From RGIG5299 sp045588575 (GTDB lineage Bacteria; Bacillota; Clostridia; Oscillospirales; RGIG5299): 64,000 nt of DNA. Made by a program: the position numbers and the translations under genes. The notes beneath the pieces were generated by a model, which was not told where the DNA came from, made no database searches, and was given only the letters and a program-made list of their open reading frames with translations. The DNA lies in assembly GCA_045588575.1 (NCBI GenBank), contig JAZNEJ010000008.1, positions 62,001-126,000 of the forward strand, written 5' to 3'. Each line of letters starts with the position of its first letter. Position 1 is the first letter of the stretch. Of the stretch, positions 49,390 through 57,933 are shown piece after piece.

Positions 49390-49815
49390 TCAGTCGTTAA
49401 ATTCACGTTCCGATTTAGTTACGGTTCCGTCATTTGCATTTACGTCATAGGAATATTCAAACTTGAGCGTTTCAAACTCAACTTCCCAAACCAAAACGCC
49501 TCTTTCTCGGTCAAGCTCCACGTCAACGTCGAAGACGTCGGCTCTCTTTAATCCTGCCGCATTAAGCGCTGCGTTAAGAGCTTCTTCTCTCGTTATGAGA
49601 GCCGGAGCCTCGTTTGCGGGCGCGCTCGGCACAGATACCTCAACAGAGGGAGTATTTGGCGCGGGTGTTTGAAGTGTTTCGAGATTTTGATTTTCTGCCG
49701 CTACCGACGAAGTTTGCGTCGGTAAATTGGGATTAAATTCGTTTTTAAACGCTGTGCAGGCAGAAAGAGCAACAATCAACGAGAGTACGGTAACGAGTAC
49801 CAATGTTTTTTTCAT
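49390..49815 (-). CDS. PepSY-domain lipoprotein
   Basis: 141 aa. Signal peptide with lipobox ALSAC (Cys20) and a Pro/Ser/Thr-rich linker (about 30-70). One PepSY domain follows (about 72-138, LITREEALNAALNAAGLKRADV...). PepSY domains bind or inhibit extracellular peptidases or regulate envelope stress. Only one repeat is present. It has AGGAGG and its own terminator. The partner is unknown. Confidence 0.85.
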   Translation of the reverse strand: MKKTLVLVTVLSLIVALSACTAFKNEFNPNLPTQTSSVAAENQNLETLQTPAPNTPSVEVSVPSAPANEAPALITREEALNAALNAAGLKRADVFDVDVELDRERGVLVWEVEFETLKFEYSYDVNANDGTVTKSEREFND

Positions 49816-49850
49816 TGTCAGTTTCCTCCTGTATTTGTTTTTTTATTAAA

Positions 49851-49886
49851 AAAAGGGGCAAGCAATAACGCCGCCCCTTTTGTTTG
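49851..49886 (-). terminator. Terminator after rubrerythrin
   Basis: AAAAGGGGC (49851-49859) pairs with GCCCCTTTT (49873-49881); T-run on the - strand. Confidence 0.87.
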
Positions 49887-49887
49887 C

Positions 49888-50430
49888 TTATTTATCGAAG
49901 TGTCTCTTAAGTAAGCCTTCGAAGCCTTTACCGTGACGGGCTTCGTCTTTGCACATTTCGTGAACGGTATCGTGAATTGCATCGTAGCCGAGCTCTTTTG
50001 CTCTGGTTGCGAGCTTCTTCTTGCCGTCGCAAGCGCCGTATTCAGCCTCGAAACGCATTCTGAGATTTTTCTCGGTGGAATCGGTGAGAACTTCGCCTAA
50101 AAGCTCTGCAAATTTTGCAGCGTGCTCTGCTTCTTCGAATGCATAGCGGCGATATGCCTCTGCAACGTCGGGATATCCTTCTCTGTCTGCCTGACGGGAC
50201 ATAGCAAGATACATACCTGCTTCGCAGCATTCGCCCTCGAAGTTTGCGCGAAGGCCTTTAACAACCTCTTCATCCAAGCCCTTTGCAACGCCGATTCTGT
50301 GTTCGTCTGCCCAAACTATTTCTGCTGCCATTTTTTCAAATTTTTCTGCGCTTGCTTTGCAGATGGGGCATTTCTCGGGAGCTTTCTCTCCTTCGTGAAT
50401 GTATCCGCAAATTTTACATACCCATTTCAT
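49888..50430 (-). CDS. Reverse rubrerythrin (rubredoxin-ferritin-like)
   Basis: 180 aa from ATG 50430 (AAGGAAG 8 bases upstream). Rubredoxin comes first, with CKIC (about 5-8) and CPIC (about 21-24). The diiron ferritin-like domain follows, with EGECCEAGMYL, EEAEHAAKF and DEARHGKGF. This order (rubredoxin N-terminal) is the reverse rubrerythrin of Clostridia, which reduces H2O2 and O2 to water. It forms a unit with perR upstream, 35 bases apart, so its control by peroxide is likely. Confidence 0.94.
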   Translation of the reverse strand: MKWVCKICGYIHEGEKAPEKCPICKASAEKFEKMAAEIVWADEHRIGVAKGLDEEVVKGLRANFEGECCEAGMYLAMSRQADREGYPDVAEAYRRYAFEEAEHAAKFAELLGEVLTDSTEKNLRMRFEAEYGACDGKKKLATRAKELGYDAIHDTVHEMCKDEARHGKGFEGLLKRHFDK

Positions 50431-50465
50431 AGTCAAATCTTCCTTTTCTTATTATTATAATTTTT

Positions 50466-50849
50466 TTAGTTTTTATCTTTACTGCATTTTTTGCAGGTTC
50501 CGAACGTTATAATATTAACTTTTTCAATTTCAGCGTCGGGAATTGCGCTTAAAACGCTTTCTTTAAGAGCCTTTTCAAAATCTATAAAAGCATCGAAAAC
50601 GGTGTCGCAGTCGTTACATATAAAGTGGACGTGAGCCGAATTATCGCCGTCGAAATGCTCTATGCCTTTTGAATAAAAGCTTATTATATCGCCGTTTTTG
50701 CAAAGGCTTTGAAGGTTTCGGTAAACCGTTGCGAGTGAGATGTTGGGGCAAACCTCTTTAACGCTTTTATAAACCTCTGCGGCGGTAGGATGGTCTTTCC
50801 TTGCTTGTAAATCGGCAAGAACAAGCTCCTTTTGTACCGAGTAATTCAT
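50466..50849 (-). CDS. perR: PerR-type Fur-family regulator
   Basis: 127 aa. A winged-helix N-domain (ISLATVYRNLQSLCKNG) precedes the metal-binding half: HFDGDNSAHVHFICNDC. The structural zinc Cys pairs are CNDC and CKKC. The residue matching PerR Asp104 is Asp (VFDAF), where Fur usually has Glu, so a peroxide sensor is likelier than an iron sensor. A perfect Fur-type palindrome overlaps its transcription start. The next gene, rubrerythrin, is a classic PerR target. Confidence 0.88.
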   Translation of the reverse strand: MNYSVQKELVLADLQARKDHPTAAEVYKSVKEVCPNISLATVYRNLQSLCKNGDIISFYSKGIEHFDGDNSAHVHFICNDCDTVFDAFIDFEKALKESVLSAIPDAEIEKVNIITFGTCKKCSKDKN

Positions 50850-50876
50850 TGTGTTAATCAGCCTTTCAAAGAAAAG

Positions 50877-50891
50877 TGATAATCATTATCG
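50877..50891 (-). promoter_or_regulatory. Fur/Per box at the perR-rubrerythrin promoter
   Basis: TGATAATCATTATCG: GATAAT and ATTATC are perfect inverted halves around C. It matches the Fur-type TGATAATNATTATCA at 14 of 15 places and lies just downstream of the -10, at the start of transcription. Confidence 0.85.
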
Positions 50892-50898
50892 TATTTTT

Positions 50899-50927
50899 AT
50901 TATACACGGCTTTTTAAACTTTGTCAA
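50899..50927 (-). promoter_or_regulatory. Consensus promoter of perR-rubrerythrin
   Basis: On the - strand TTGACA (50927-50922), 17-base spacer, TATAAT (50904-50899). Confidence 0.92.
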
Positions 50928-50947
50928 GCGTTTTTTTAAAAAAATTA

Positions 50948-50980
50948 AAAATCCCTTAAAAAATTTTTAAGGGATTTTTT
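50948..50980 (-). terminator. Terminator after gpmI
   Basis: AAAATCCCTTAAAAA and TTTTTAAGGGATTTT form a near-perfect palindrome with a T-run on both strands. Confidence 0.88.
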
Positions 50981-50984
50981 TGCA

Positions 50985-52493
50985 TTATTTAATTAAGCTT
51001 TCGCCATCCATAACCTCGGGCTTATCAATTGCGAGAATTTTCAAAACCGTGGGAGCAATGTCGGCAAGTCTGCCCGTTTCTTTAAGCTCGCAGGGGTAGT
51101 TTACAACCGAGAAAGGAACGGAGTTTGTGGTGTGAGCGGTGAAAACCGATTTTTCATCGGCTTCGAGCATTTTTTCGGCGTTACCGTGGTCGGCGGTTAT
51201 AACCATAATGCCGTTAACCGACATAACCGCATCGTAAACCTTTTTAACGCACTCGTCAACTGCGATAACCGCTTTTTCGGCAGCCTCGTAAACACCGGTA
51301 TGACCAACCATATCGCAGTTTGCGAAGTTTATTATAATAACGTCGTAGGAAAGGTTTTTAACCTTTTCGCAAACGATATCGCAAACCTCGTAGGCGCTCA
51401 TTTCGGGCTTTAAGTCGTAGGTTGCAACGTCGGGAGAATCAATTAAAATTCTATCCTCGCCGCTGTAAATGGTTTCAACGCCGCCGTTTAAGAAGAAGGT
51501 AACGTGAGCGTATTTGGTATATTCGGCAATTCTTAACTGTGTAAGACCGTGTTGGCTCAAAACCGCGCCCAAGGGCATATCAAGCGACTGCGGCTCAAAC
51601 GCAACCTTTACGTTGGGCATGGTTGCATCGTACTGAGTCATGCAAACGTAATAGAGATTTAAGCTTTCCTTCTCGAATTCGCTGAATTTGGGGTCAACGA
51701 AGGAGCGGGTAATTTCTCTTGCTCTGTCGGGACGGAAATTGAAGAATATTACAGAGTCGTTATTTTTAACGGTAGCGCCTTTTTCGCAAACGGTGGGAAC
51801 TATAAATTCGTCGGTAACGTCGTTTTTATAAGACTCCTTGCAAACGTTTGCGGCAATTCCGTTAACGCCCTCGCCGTAAACCATAGCGTCGTAAACGCGC
51901 TTTACTCTTTCGTAGCGCTTTTCGCGGTCCATAGCGTAATATCTGCCCGAAATCGTGGCAATTTTGCCGATTTGCTTTTCGTCCATAACCTTAATAAGCT
52001 CTTCGACGTATTTTTCGCCCGAAGTGGGAGGAACGTCTCTTCCGTCCATAAAGCAATGAACGAAAACATTGGAAATTCCGTTTCTTTTAGCAAGGTCTAA
52101 AAGAGCGTAAAGATGAGTGTTATGCGAGTGAACACCGCCATCGGAAAGAAGTCCCATAAGATGAAGGGCGGAATTATTCTTTTTGCAGTTTTCAACGGCG
52201 CCGAGCAAAACGGGATTTTCGAAGAAATTTCCGTCTTTAATAGCCTTTGAAATTCTGGTAAGCTCCTGATAAACTATTCTGCCTGCGCCTATATTGGTAT
52301 GTCCTACCTCGCTGTTACCCATTTGACCTTCGGGAAGACCTACGTCCATACCCGAGGCTTCAATGTGCATGGTGGGGTTTTCGGCAAATATTTTAGAAAT
52401 ATTGGGAGTTGTTTTTTCGTTAACAGCGTTGCCCGCTCCTTTGGGAGCAAAGCCGAAGCCGTCGAGAATTGTAAGAACGAGAGGTCTTTTCAT
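50985..52493 (-). CDS. gpmI: 2,3-bisphosphoglycerate-independent phosphoglycerate mutase
   Basis: 502 aa. TILDGFGFAPKGAGNAV (about 7-23) and EGQMGNSEVGHTNIGAGR (about 55-72, catalytic Ser) are the alkaline-phosphatase-superfamily mutase motifs; ITADHGNAEKM near 435 closes the metal site. It swaps 3- and 2-phosphoglycerate in glycolysis and needs Mn2+. It ends the run glyS-trmL-pgk-tpiA-gpmI. Confidence 0.97.
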   Translation of the reverse strand: MKRPLVLTILDGFGFAPKGAGNAVNEKTTPNISKIFAENPTMHIEASGMDVGLPEGQMGNSEVGHTNIGAGRIVYQELTRISKAIKDGNFFENPVLLGAVENCKKNNSALHLMGLLSDGGVHSHNTHLYALLDLAKRNGISNVFVHCFMDGRDVPPTSGEKYVEELIKVMDEKQIGKIATISGRYYAMDREKRYERVKRVYDAMVYGEGVNGIAANVCKESYKNDVTDEFIVPTVCEKGATVKNNDSVIFFNFRPDRAREITRSFVDPKFSEFEKESLNLYYVCMTQYDATMPNVKVAFEPQSLDMPLGAVLSQHGLTQLRIAEYTKYAHVTFFLNGGVETIYSGEDRILIDSPDVATYDLKPEMSAYEVCDIVCEKVKNLSYDVIIINFANCDMVGHTGVYEAAEKAVIAVDECVKKVYDAVMSVNGIMVITADHGNAEKMLEADEKSVFTAHTTNSVPFSVVNYPCELKETGRLADIAPTVLKILAIDKPEVMDGESLIK

Positions 52494-52508
52494 TTAACGT
52501 TAATCCTT

Positions 52509-53261
52509 TCAGTCAGCTGCGGAAACGATGGTTGAGAAATCTGCGCTCTTAAGAGATGCGCCGCCTATAAGACCGCCGTCAACGTTGGGCTTGGCAAGAA
52601 GCTCTGCTGCGTTTTTAGCGTTCATGGAACCGCCGTACTGAATTGCAATTTTATTGGAAACAGCCTTGCCGTAAAGCGATGCAATGCAGCTTCTGATAGA
52701 GCCGCAAGCCTCATCGGCCTGCTCGCTTGTTGCGGTTTTACCGGTGCCGATTGCCCAAACGGGCTCGTAAGCAATTATGATTTTCTTTGCATCTTCGGCG
52801 GAAACGTCTTTAAATGCAATTTTGGTCTGACGCCATAAAACCTCGTTTGTAATGTTATCTTCTCTTTCGGAAAGAAGCTCGCCAACGCAAACAATAGGCT
52901 TTAAGCCTGCCGCCAAAGCCGCTTTGATTTTAAGGTTAACGGTTTGGTCGGTTTCACCGAAATACTGTCTTCTTTCGGAGTGTCCGATTATAACGTAGCT
53001 AACGCCGAGGTCAACGAGCATATCGGCAGAAATTTCGCCGGTGAAAGCGCCCGATTTTTCATAGTGAAGGTTTTCGGCGCCGATTTTTATATTGGTTCTT
53101 TTTGCAGCCTTAACAGCGGCGTAAAGGTCGGTGAAGGGAACGCAGGCAATAACGGTGCATTTTGCGCCCTTAACGAGAGGAGCAAGCTCTTTAATGAAGC
53201 TTTCGGCCTCGCTTGCGGTTTTATTCATTTTCCAGTTACCTGCAATAATCTTTTTTCTCAT
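52509..53261 (-). CDS. tpiA: Triosephosphate isomerase
   Basis: 250 aa from ATG 53261 (MRKKIIAGNWKMNK), with AAAGGA at the right distance; the upstream in-frame codon at 53285 lies before that site. GNWKMN, IGHSERRQYFGE with the catalytic His, AYEPVWAIGTG with the catalytic Glu, and YGGSMNAKNAAELL are all present. It links the two triose phosphates of glycolysis. Confidence 0.97.
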   Translation of the reverse strand: MRKKIIAGNWKMNKTASEAESFIKELAPLVKGAKCTVIACVPFTDLYAAVKAAKRTNIKIGAENLHYEKSGAFTGEISADMLVDLGVSYVIIGHSERRQYFGETDQTVNLKIKAALAAGLKPIVCVGELLSEREDNITNEVLWRQTKIAFKDVSAEDAKKIIIAYEPVWAIGTGKTATSEQADEACGSIRSCIASLYGKAVSNKIAIQYGGSMNAKNAAELLAKPNVDGGLIGGASLKSADFSTIVSAAD

Positions 53262-53333
53262 TTTAATATTCCTTTCGTAATACATAGTATTCGGCTTACA
53301 AATAAAAATACTTGCAAGCCGAGCTTTTGATGA

Positions 53334-54521
53334 TTATTTATCGTTTAAGCAAGCAATTCCGGGAAGTTCAAGACCTTCGAGGAATTCGAGAGAAGCGCCG
53401 CCGCCGGTGGAGATATGAGTCATCTTATCTGCAAAGCCGAGCTTCTGAACAGCCGCTGCGGAGTCGCCGCCGCCGATGATTGAAACTGCGCCGCTTTCTG
53501 CAACTGCGGTTGCAACCGCAATGGTGCCGTTTGCAAAGTTTTTCCATTCGCTAACGCCCATCGGTCCGTTCCAAACAACAGTGCCTGCGCCCTTAATTGC
53601 GTTTGCAAAAATTTCAGAGGTCTTGGGACCAATGTCAAGGCCCATCCAGCCGTCGTCGATTTCATCGGAGGGAATTACCTTGAATTCGGAATTTTCGTTA
53701 TATTCCTTTGCAATAACGTTGTCAACGGGAATTAAGAAGTTAACGCCCTTTTCTTTTGCCTTTGCCATAAGCTCTTTTGCAAGGTCGAGCTTATCTTCTT
53801 CGCAAAGAGATGAACCGATGTGATGTCCTTCTGCTTTTAAGAAGGTGTATGCCATACCGCCGCCGATGATGAGGGTATCTACCTTTTCGAGAAGGTTGGT
53901 GATAACGCCTATTTTATCGGAAACCTTTGCGCCGCCGAGAATAGCAACGAAGGGTCTTTTGGGATTGTTAAGAGCGTCGCCCATAATTTTAATTTCTTTG
54001 CGGATAAGGTAGCCGCAAACTGCGGGCAAATAATCTGCAACGCCTGCGGTTGAGGAGTGTGCTCTGTGAGCGGTGCCGAAAGCGTCGTTAACGTAAATTT
54101 CAGCAAGAGATGCGAGCTTTTTGGAGAATTCGGCATCGTTTTTCTCTTCTTCGCTGTGGAAACGAACGTTTTCAATGAGCATAACGTCGCCGTCTTTTAA
54201 AGCGGCAGCCTTTGCCTTTGCATCGTCGCCGACAACGTCGGAAGCCAAAGTAACCTCTTTACCGAGAAGCTCGGAAAGTCTTTTGGCAACGGGAGCGAGA
54301 GAATATTTCATATTGAATTCGCCCTTCGGTCTGCCCATGTGAGAGCAAAGAATGAGCTTTGCGCCGTGCTCACTTAAATATTTTATCGTAGGAAGCGCCT
54401 CAACGATTCTTTTATCGTCGGTGATAACGCCGTCTTTGAGCGGAACGTTAAAATCGCAACGTGCGAGAACTCTTTTGCCGCAAACTTCGATGTCTTCAAC
54501 TGTTTTCTTGTTGTAATTCAT
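53334..54521 (-). CDS. pgk: Phosphoglycerate kinase
   Basis: 395 aa. RCDFNVPL, CSHMGRPKG, GGGMAYTFLKAEGHHIGSS and STGGGASLEFLEG are intact. It makes ATP from 1,3-bisphosphoglycerate. The gene precedes tpiA and gpmI; gapA, often first in this cluster, is not present. Confidence 0.97.
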   Translation of the reverse strand: MNYNKKTVEDIEVCGKRVLARCDFNVPLKDGVITDDKRIVEALPTIKYLSEHGAKLILCSHMGRPKGEFNMKYSLAPVAKRLSELLGKEVTLASDVVGDDAKAKAAALKDGDVMLIENVRFHSEEEKNDAEFSKKLASLAEIYVNDAFGTAHRAHSSTAGVADYLPAVCGYLIRKEIKIMGDALNNPKRPFVAILGGAKVSDKIGVITNLLEKVDTLIIGGGMAYTFLKAEGHHIGSSLCEEDKLDLAKELMAKAKEKGVNFLIPVDNVIAKEYNENSEFKVIPSDEIDDGWMGLDIGPKTSEIFANAIKGAGTVVWNGPMGVSEWKNFANGTIAVATAVAESGAVSIIGGGDSAAAVQKLGFADKMTHISTGGGASLEFLEGLELPGIACLNDK

Positions 54522-54552
54522 TTTACATTCTCCTTATATATGTTTTTAATAT

Positions 54553-55038
54553 TTAATACTCTGTAAGCTCGCCTTCGGTTTCAAGCCCTTCGTAGTTTCT
54601 TTGGCGAAGCGCCTCGTATAAAACGATTGCAACCGAATTTGAAAGGTTTAAGCTCCTTAAAGTGTTTCGCATTGGAATTCTTAAAGTCTGACCGTAGTTT
54701 TCATTTAAAAGCCACTCGGGAAGTCCTTTTGTTTCTTTGCCGAAGATTATGTAAAAATCCTCGGGGAAATTTTGCTCCGAATGAGTTATTTTACCTTTGG
54801 TTGAAAGGAAAAATCTCGGCTTGCCTTCGGTTTTCTTTAAAAAATCATCGAGAGAATCGTAATAGGTTATATCGAGCTTATCCCAATAGTCAAGCCCTGC
54901 TCTTTTAAGCTTTTTATCGTCTATTTCAAAAGCGAGCGGTTTAACCAAGTGAAGTCTTGCGCCCGTGCAAGCGCAGCTTCTTGCAATGTTGCCCGTATTC
55001 TGCGGAATTTCGGGCTCAACGAGAACGATGTTAATCAT
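54553..55038 (-). CDS. trmL: tRNA (cytidine(34)-2'-O)-methyltransferase
   Basis: 161 aa, SPOUT family. LVEPEIPQNTGNIARSCACTG (N-terminal), FGKETKGLPEWLL and IPMRNTLRSLNLSNSVAIVLYEALRQ (knot and SAM site) match TrmL. It methylates the ribose of wobble base 34 in tRNA-Leu isoacceptors. Its start overlaps the glyS stop (TAATG), so the two are coupled. Confidence 0.92.
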   Translation of the reverse strand: MINIVLVEPEIPQNTGNIARSCACTGARLHLVKPLAFEIDDKKLKRAGLDYWDKLDITYYDSLDDFLKKTEGKPRFFLSTKGKITHSEQNFPEDFYIIFGKETKGLPEWLLNENYGQTLRIPMRNTLRSLNLSNSVAIVLYEALRQRNYEGLETEGELTEY

Positions 55039-56417
55039 TAAAACTCAATCTTCTCTTCGATATATTTCTTAAGGTCGGAAATTGCAATTCTTTCCTGCTC
55101 CATGGTATCTCTGTTACGAACGGTAACGGCGCCGTCGTTTTCGGTATCGAAGTCAACGGTGATGCAGAAGGGAGTTCCTATTTCGTCCTGTCTTCGGTAA
55201 CGCTTGCCTATTGAGCCTGCTTCGTCGAATTCAACGTTGAAATATTTGGAAAGATTTGCGTAGATTTCGGTTGCCTTATCGGAAAGCTTTTTGGAAAGGG
55301 GTAAAATTGCCGCCTTAACGGGAGCAAGAGCGGGATGGAAATGCATAACGGTTCTTACGTCGCCCTTTTCTGCGTCAACAACCTCTTCGTCGTAAGCGTC
55401 GCAAACAACTGCGAGGAAGCTTCTTTCAACGCCCAAGCTCGGCTCGATAACGTAAGGAACGTAGCGCTCGTTGGTTTCGGGGTCGAAATATGTCATATCC
55501 TTGCCGGAATGGTTCTGATGCTGAGTGAGGTCGTAATCGGTGCGGTCTGCAACGCCCCAAAGCTCGCCCCAGCCAAACGGGAAGAGGAATTCAAAGTCGG
55601 TGGTTGCTTTTGAATAGAAGCAAAGCTCGTCTTTATCGTGGTCGCGAAGACGTAAATTCTCTTCTTTAAGACCGATTGCAACTAACCAATCTCTGCAGAA
55701 GCTTCTCCAATAATCAAACCATTCAAGGTCAGTTCCGGGCTTGCAGAAGAATTCAAGCTCCATCTGTTCAAATTCACGAACACGGAAAATGAAGTTTCCG
55801 GGAGTGATTTCGTTTCTGAACGATTTACCTATTTGACCAATTCCGAAGGGAACCTTTCTTCTGGTGGTTCTCTGAACGGAGGGGAAGTTTACGAAAATGC
55901 CCTGCGCCGTTTCGGGACGGAGGTAAATTTCGCTTTTGCTGTCTTCGGTAACGCCTTGGAAGGTTTTGAACATAAGATTGAATTTTCTTATATCGGTGAA
56001 GTTTGCCTTGCCGCAAACGGGACAAACTATTCCGTTTTCTCTTATGTATTCAAGCATTTGCTCGTTAGACCAGCCTGCGCACATAACGCCGGCATCTTCA
56101 ATGAGCTTATCGGCTCTGTGGCGCGAGTGGCATTCCTTACAGTCCATCAAAGGATCGGAGAATCCGCCAACGTGGCCCGATGCAACCCAAGTTTCGGGGT
56201 TCATTAAAATTGCGCAGTCAAGACCTACGTTATAAGGAGATTCCTGAACGAATTTCTTCCACCACGCCTTTTTAATGTTATTTTTAAGTTCAACACCCAA
56301 AGGGCCGTAATCCCAAGTGTTTGCAAGACCGCCGTATATTTCCGAGCCGGGATATACAAGACCTCTGCCTTTGCAAAGAGCAACGATTTTATCCATCTTT
56401 TTTTCTGTGTTTAACAT
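55038..56417 (-). CDS. glyS: Glycyl-tRNA synthetase (single-chain type)
   Basis: 459 aa, class II synthetase. It belongs to the homodimeric type: MDKIVALCKGRGLVYPGSEIYGG, LMNPETWVASGHVGGFSDP, RPETAQGIFVNF and FEQMELEFFC. The C-terminal anticodon-binding domain has LAPVKAAILPLSK. CKEC and CPVC pairs suggest a zinc site. There is no T-box in front of it. It starts the unit running into glycolysis genes. Confidence 0.97.
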   Translation of the reverse strand: MLNTEKKMDKIVALCKGRGLVYPGSEIYGGLANTWDYGPLGVELKNNIKKAWWKKFVQESPYNVGLDCAILMNPETWVASGHVGGFSDPLMDCKECHSRHRADKLIEDAGVMCAGWSNEQMLEYIRENGIVCPVCGKANFTDIRKFNLMFKTFQGVTEDSKSEIYLRPETAQGIFVNFPSVQRTTRRKVPFGIGQIGKSFRNEITPGNFIFRVREFEQMELEFFCKPGTDLEWFDYWRSFCRDWLVAIGLKEENLRLRDHDKDELCFYSKATTDFEFLFPFGWGELWGVADRTDYDLTQHQNHSGKDMTYFDPETNERYVPYVIEPSLGVERSFLAVVCDAYDEEVVDAEKGDVRTVMHFHPALAPVKAAILPLSKKLSDKATEIYANLSKYFNVEFDEAGSIGKRYRRQDEIGTPFCITVDFDTENDGAVTVRNRDTMEQERIAISDLKKYIEEKIEF

Positions 56418-56459
56418 AGCTATGCCTCTTATCTATAAATGTTTTTAATTGCAGTATAT

Positions 56460-56488
56460 AATATAAAGGGATTTGAAGCGTTTGTCAA
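56460..56488 (-). promoter_or_regulatory. Promoter of the glyS-trmL-pgk-tpiA-gpmI unit
   Basis: On the - strand TTGACA (56488-56483), 17-base spacer, TATATT (56465-56460). Confidence 0.85.
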
Positions 56489-56548
56489 GAGAATTACAAA
56501 AAATTAATGCTTTTTTGCAATTTTTTTGCAATTTTTTCAAAAAAACGT

Positions 56549-57280
56549 TCAGTTTTCCGAATATCTAACAATAGGCTGACGTTTATGCTCACTTCTTGAA
56601 TGGTAGGAGTTTATTCTCTCTAAAGCCGCTTCGCTGCATTTGCCTTCTAAAATGAAGGAGTCGATTTCCGCATAGGAAACGCCCATTTCCTTTTCGTCGG
56701 TTTGTCCCTCGAAAAGTCCTGCCGAGGGCGCCTTTTCAATGATTGATGCAGGTGCGTTTAAATATCTCAAAAATTCGTAGACCTCTTTAACGGTGAGGTC
56801 GGAAATGGGATTAAAATCGCAAGCTCCGTCGCCCCATTTGGTAAAATAACCCATATAGTATTCACTGCGATTGCTTGTGCCCGCAACGAGATAACCCTTG
56901 GTTTGCCCTATGGTGTAAAGCGTTGTCATTCTGAGTCGGGGCGCAATGTTTGCCTTTGCCTCGTGGCTCGGCTCACCAAGCTGTTCAAGAGCTTTAAGCT
57001 CGGCTGCCTTAACCGCGGTTAAATCTATTATAACGTTTTCAATTTTAAACTGCTCGGCAACCGCCTTTCCGTCGTCGGCGTCGGTTGTGAAGTTAACTTT
57101 CGATTCGCAAGGCATTATAACTCCCAAAACGTTATCGGTCGCCATTTTGCAAAGAATGCCGACAAGCGCGCTGTCTTTTCCGCCGCTGTTTCCGAAAACA
57201 ATGCCCTTCGCTCTGCTCTTTTCAAGCAGATTTTTAATGAAATTAACCCTTTTTTCAGTTTCGATTTTATAATCTCTCAT
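56549..57280 (-). CDS. nadE: NH3-dependent NAD+ synthetase
   Basis: 243 aa from ATG 57280; two in-frame TTG codons just upstream (57283, 57286) are alternatives. GNSGGKDSALVGILC is the PP-loop; YYMGYFTKWGDGACDFNPISDLTK is the NaAD-binding region. It lacks the glutaminase domain, so it uses free ammonia. The promoter lies at 57315-57343. Confidence 0.94.
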   Translation of the reverse strand: MRDYKIETEKRVNFIKNLLEKSRAKGIVFGNSGGKDSALVGILCKMATDNVLGVIMPCESKVNFTTDADDGKAVAEQFKIENVIIDLTAVKAAELKALEQLGEPSHEAKANIAPRLRMTTLYTIGQTKGYLVAGTSNRSEYYMGYFTKWGDGACDFNPISDLTVKEVYEFLRYLNAPASIIEKAPSAGLFEGQTDEKEMGVSYAEIDSFILEGKCSEAALERINSYHSRSEHKRQPIVRYSEN

Positions 57281-57314
57281 CAACAAACATCTCCGTAGCT
57301 TAATTGTCGTTAAT

Positions 57315-57343
57315 ATTTTAGCATATTAAAGGCATTAGGACAA
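57315..57343 (-). promoter_or_regulatory. Promoter of nadE
   Basis: On the - strand TTGTCC (57343-57338), 17-base spacer, TAAAAT (57320-57315), with TG one base before the -10. Confidence 0.7.
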
Positions 57344-57391
57344 TATTTTTTTAAAAATTTGCGAAAAAATGCATTTTTTTTAAAAAATCAC

Positions 57392-57420
57392 TTGCAAAAT
57401 TTTCTTATTTGTGTTATAGT
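57392..57420 (+). promoter_or_regulatory. Promoter of rpmG-secE-nusG-rplK-rplA
   Basis: TTGCAA (57392-57397), 17-base spacer, TATAGT (57415-57420) with TG at 57412-57413. Confidence 0.8.
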
Positions 57421-57505
57421 GTTCGTACCTATCTTTTCGGATGGTTATTTTTTTGACCGCAAAAATACGGAAAGCATCAGGGAGGCCAGATTAGGAGGTG
57501 CCGAT

Positions 57506-57655
57506 ATGAGAGTTAAAATCACATTGGCTTGCACCGAGTGCAAGCAGAGAAACTTCGACACGATGAAGAACAAGAAAAATACTCCCGACAGAGTAGAACT
57601 TAAAAAGTATTGCCGCTTCTGCAAGAAGCATACCCTTCATCGCGAGACGAAGTAA
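57506..57655 (+). CDS. rpmG: 50S ribosomal protein L33
   Basis: 49 aa from ATG 57506 with AGGAGG at 57493-57498. MRVKITLACTECKQRN and KYCRFCKKHTLHRETK are L33; the two CxxC pairs make this the zinc-binding form. It heads the rpmG-secE-nusG run, as in most Firmicutes. The longer open frame from 57359 crosses the promoter and is not used. Confidence 0.97.
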   Translation: MRVKITLACTECKQRNFDTMKNKKNTPDRVELKKYCRFCKKHTLHRETK

Positions 57656-57669
57656 GGAGGAGAGTTTGA

Positions 57670-57918
57670 ATGGCAGAGAAAACCGCAGCTTCAAACAAAA
57701 AAAAGGGCCCGGGCTTTTTTCTGAGAATTAAAAACTATTTCAAAGAGCTCTTCTCGGAAATAAAGAAAATCACTTGGCCCACGCCGAAGCAAATCTTAAA
57801 AAGCAGCTTAATTGTTCTTGCAGTCGTTGCCGTTGCGGCAATACTTCTTGCAGGACTTAACTGGGTTTTAACTTGGGCTTTCAGTGCAATCATCGACTTG
57901 CTCCAGAGCATTAAATAA
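57670..57918 (+). CDS. secE: Preprotein translocase subunit SecE
   Basis: 82 aa. FKELFSEIKKITWPTPKQILKSS is the conserved amphipathic region, followed by one membrane helix (about 48-70). SecE clamps SecY in the translocon. It lies between rpmG and nusG, as usual. Confidence 0.96.
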   Translation: MAEKTAASNKKKGPGFFLRIKNYFKELFSEIKKITWPTPKQILKSSLIVLAVVAVAAILLAGLNWVLTWAFSAIIDLLQSIK

Positions 57919-57933
57919 TCGGAGGATTGTCAG

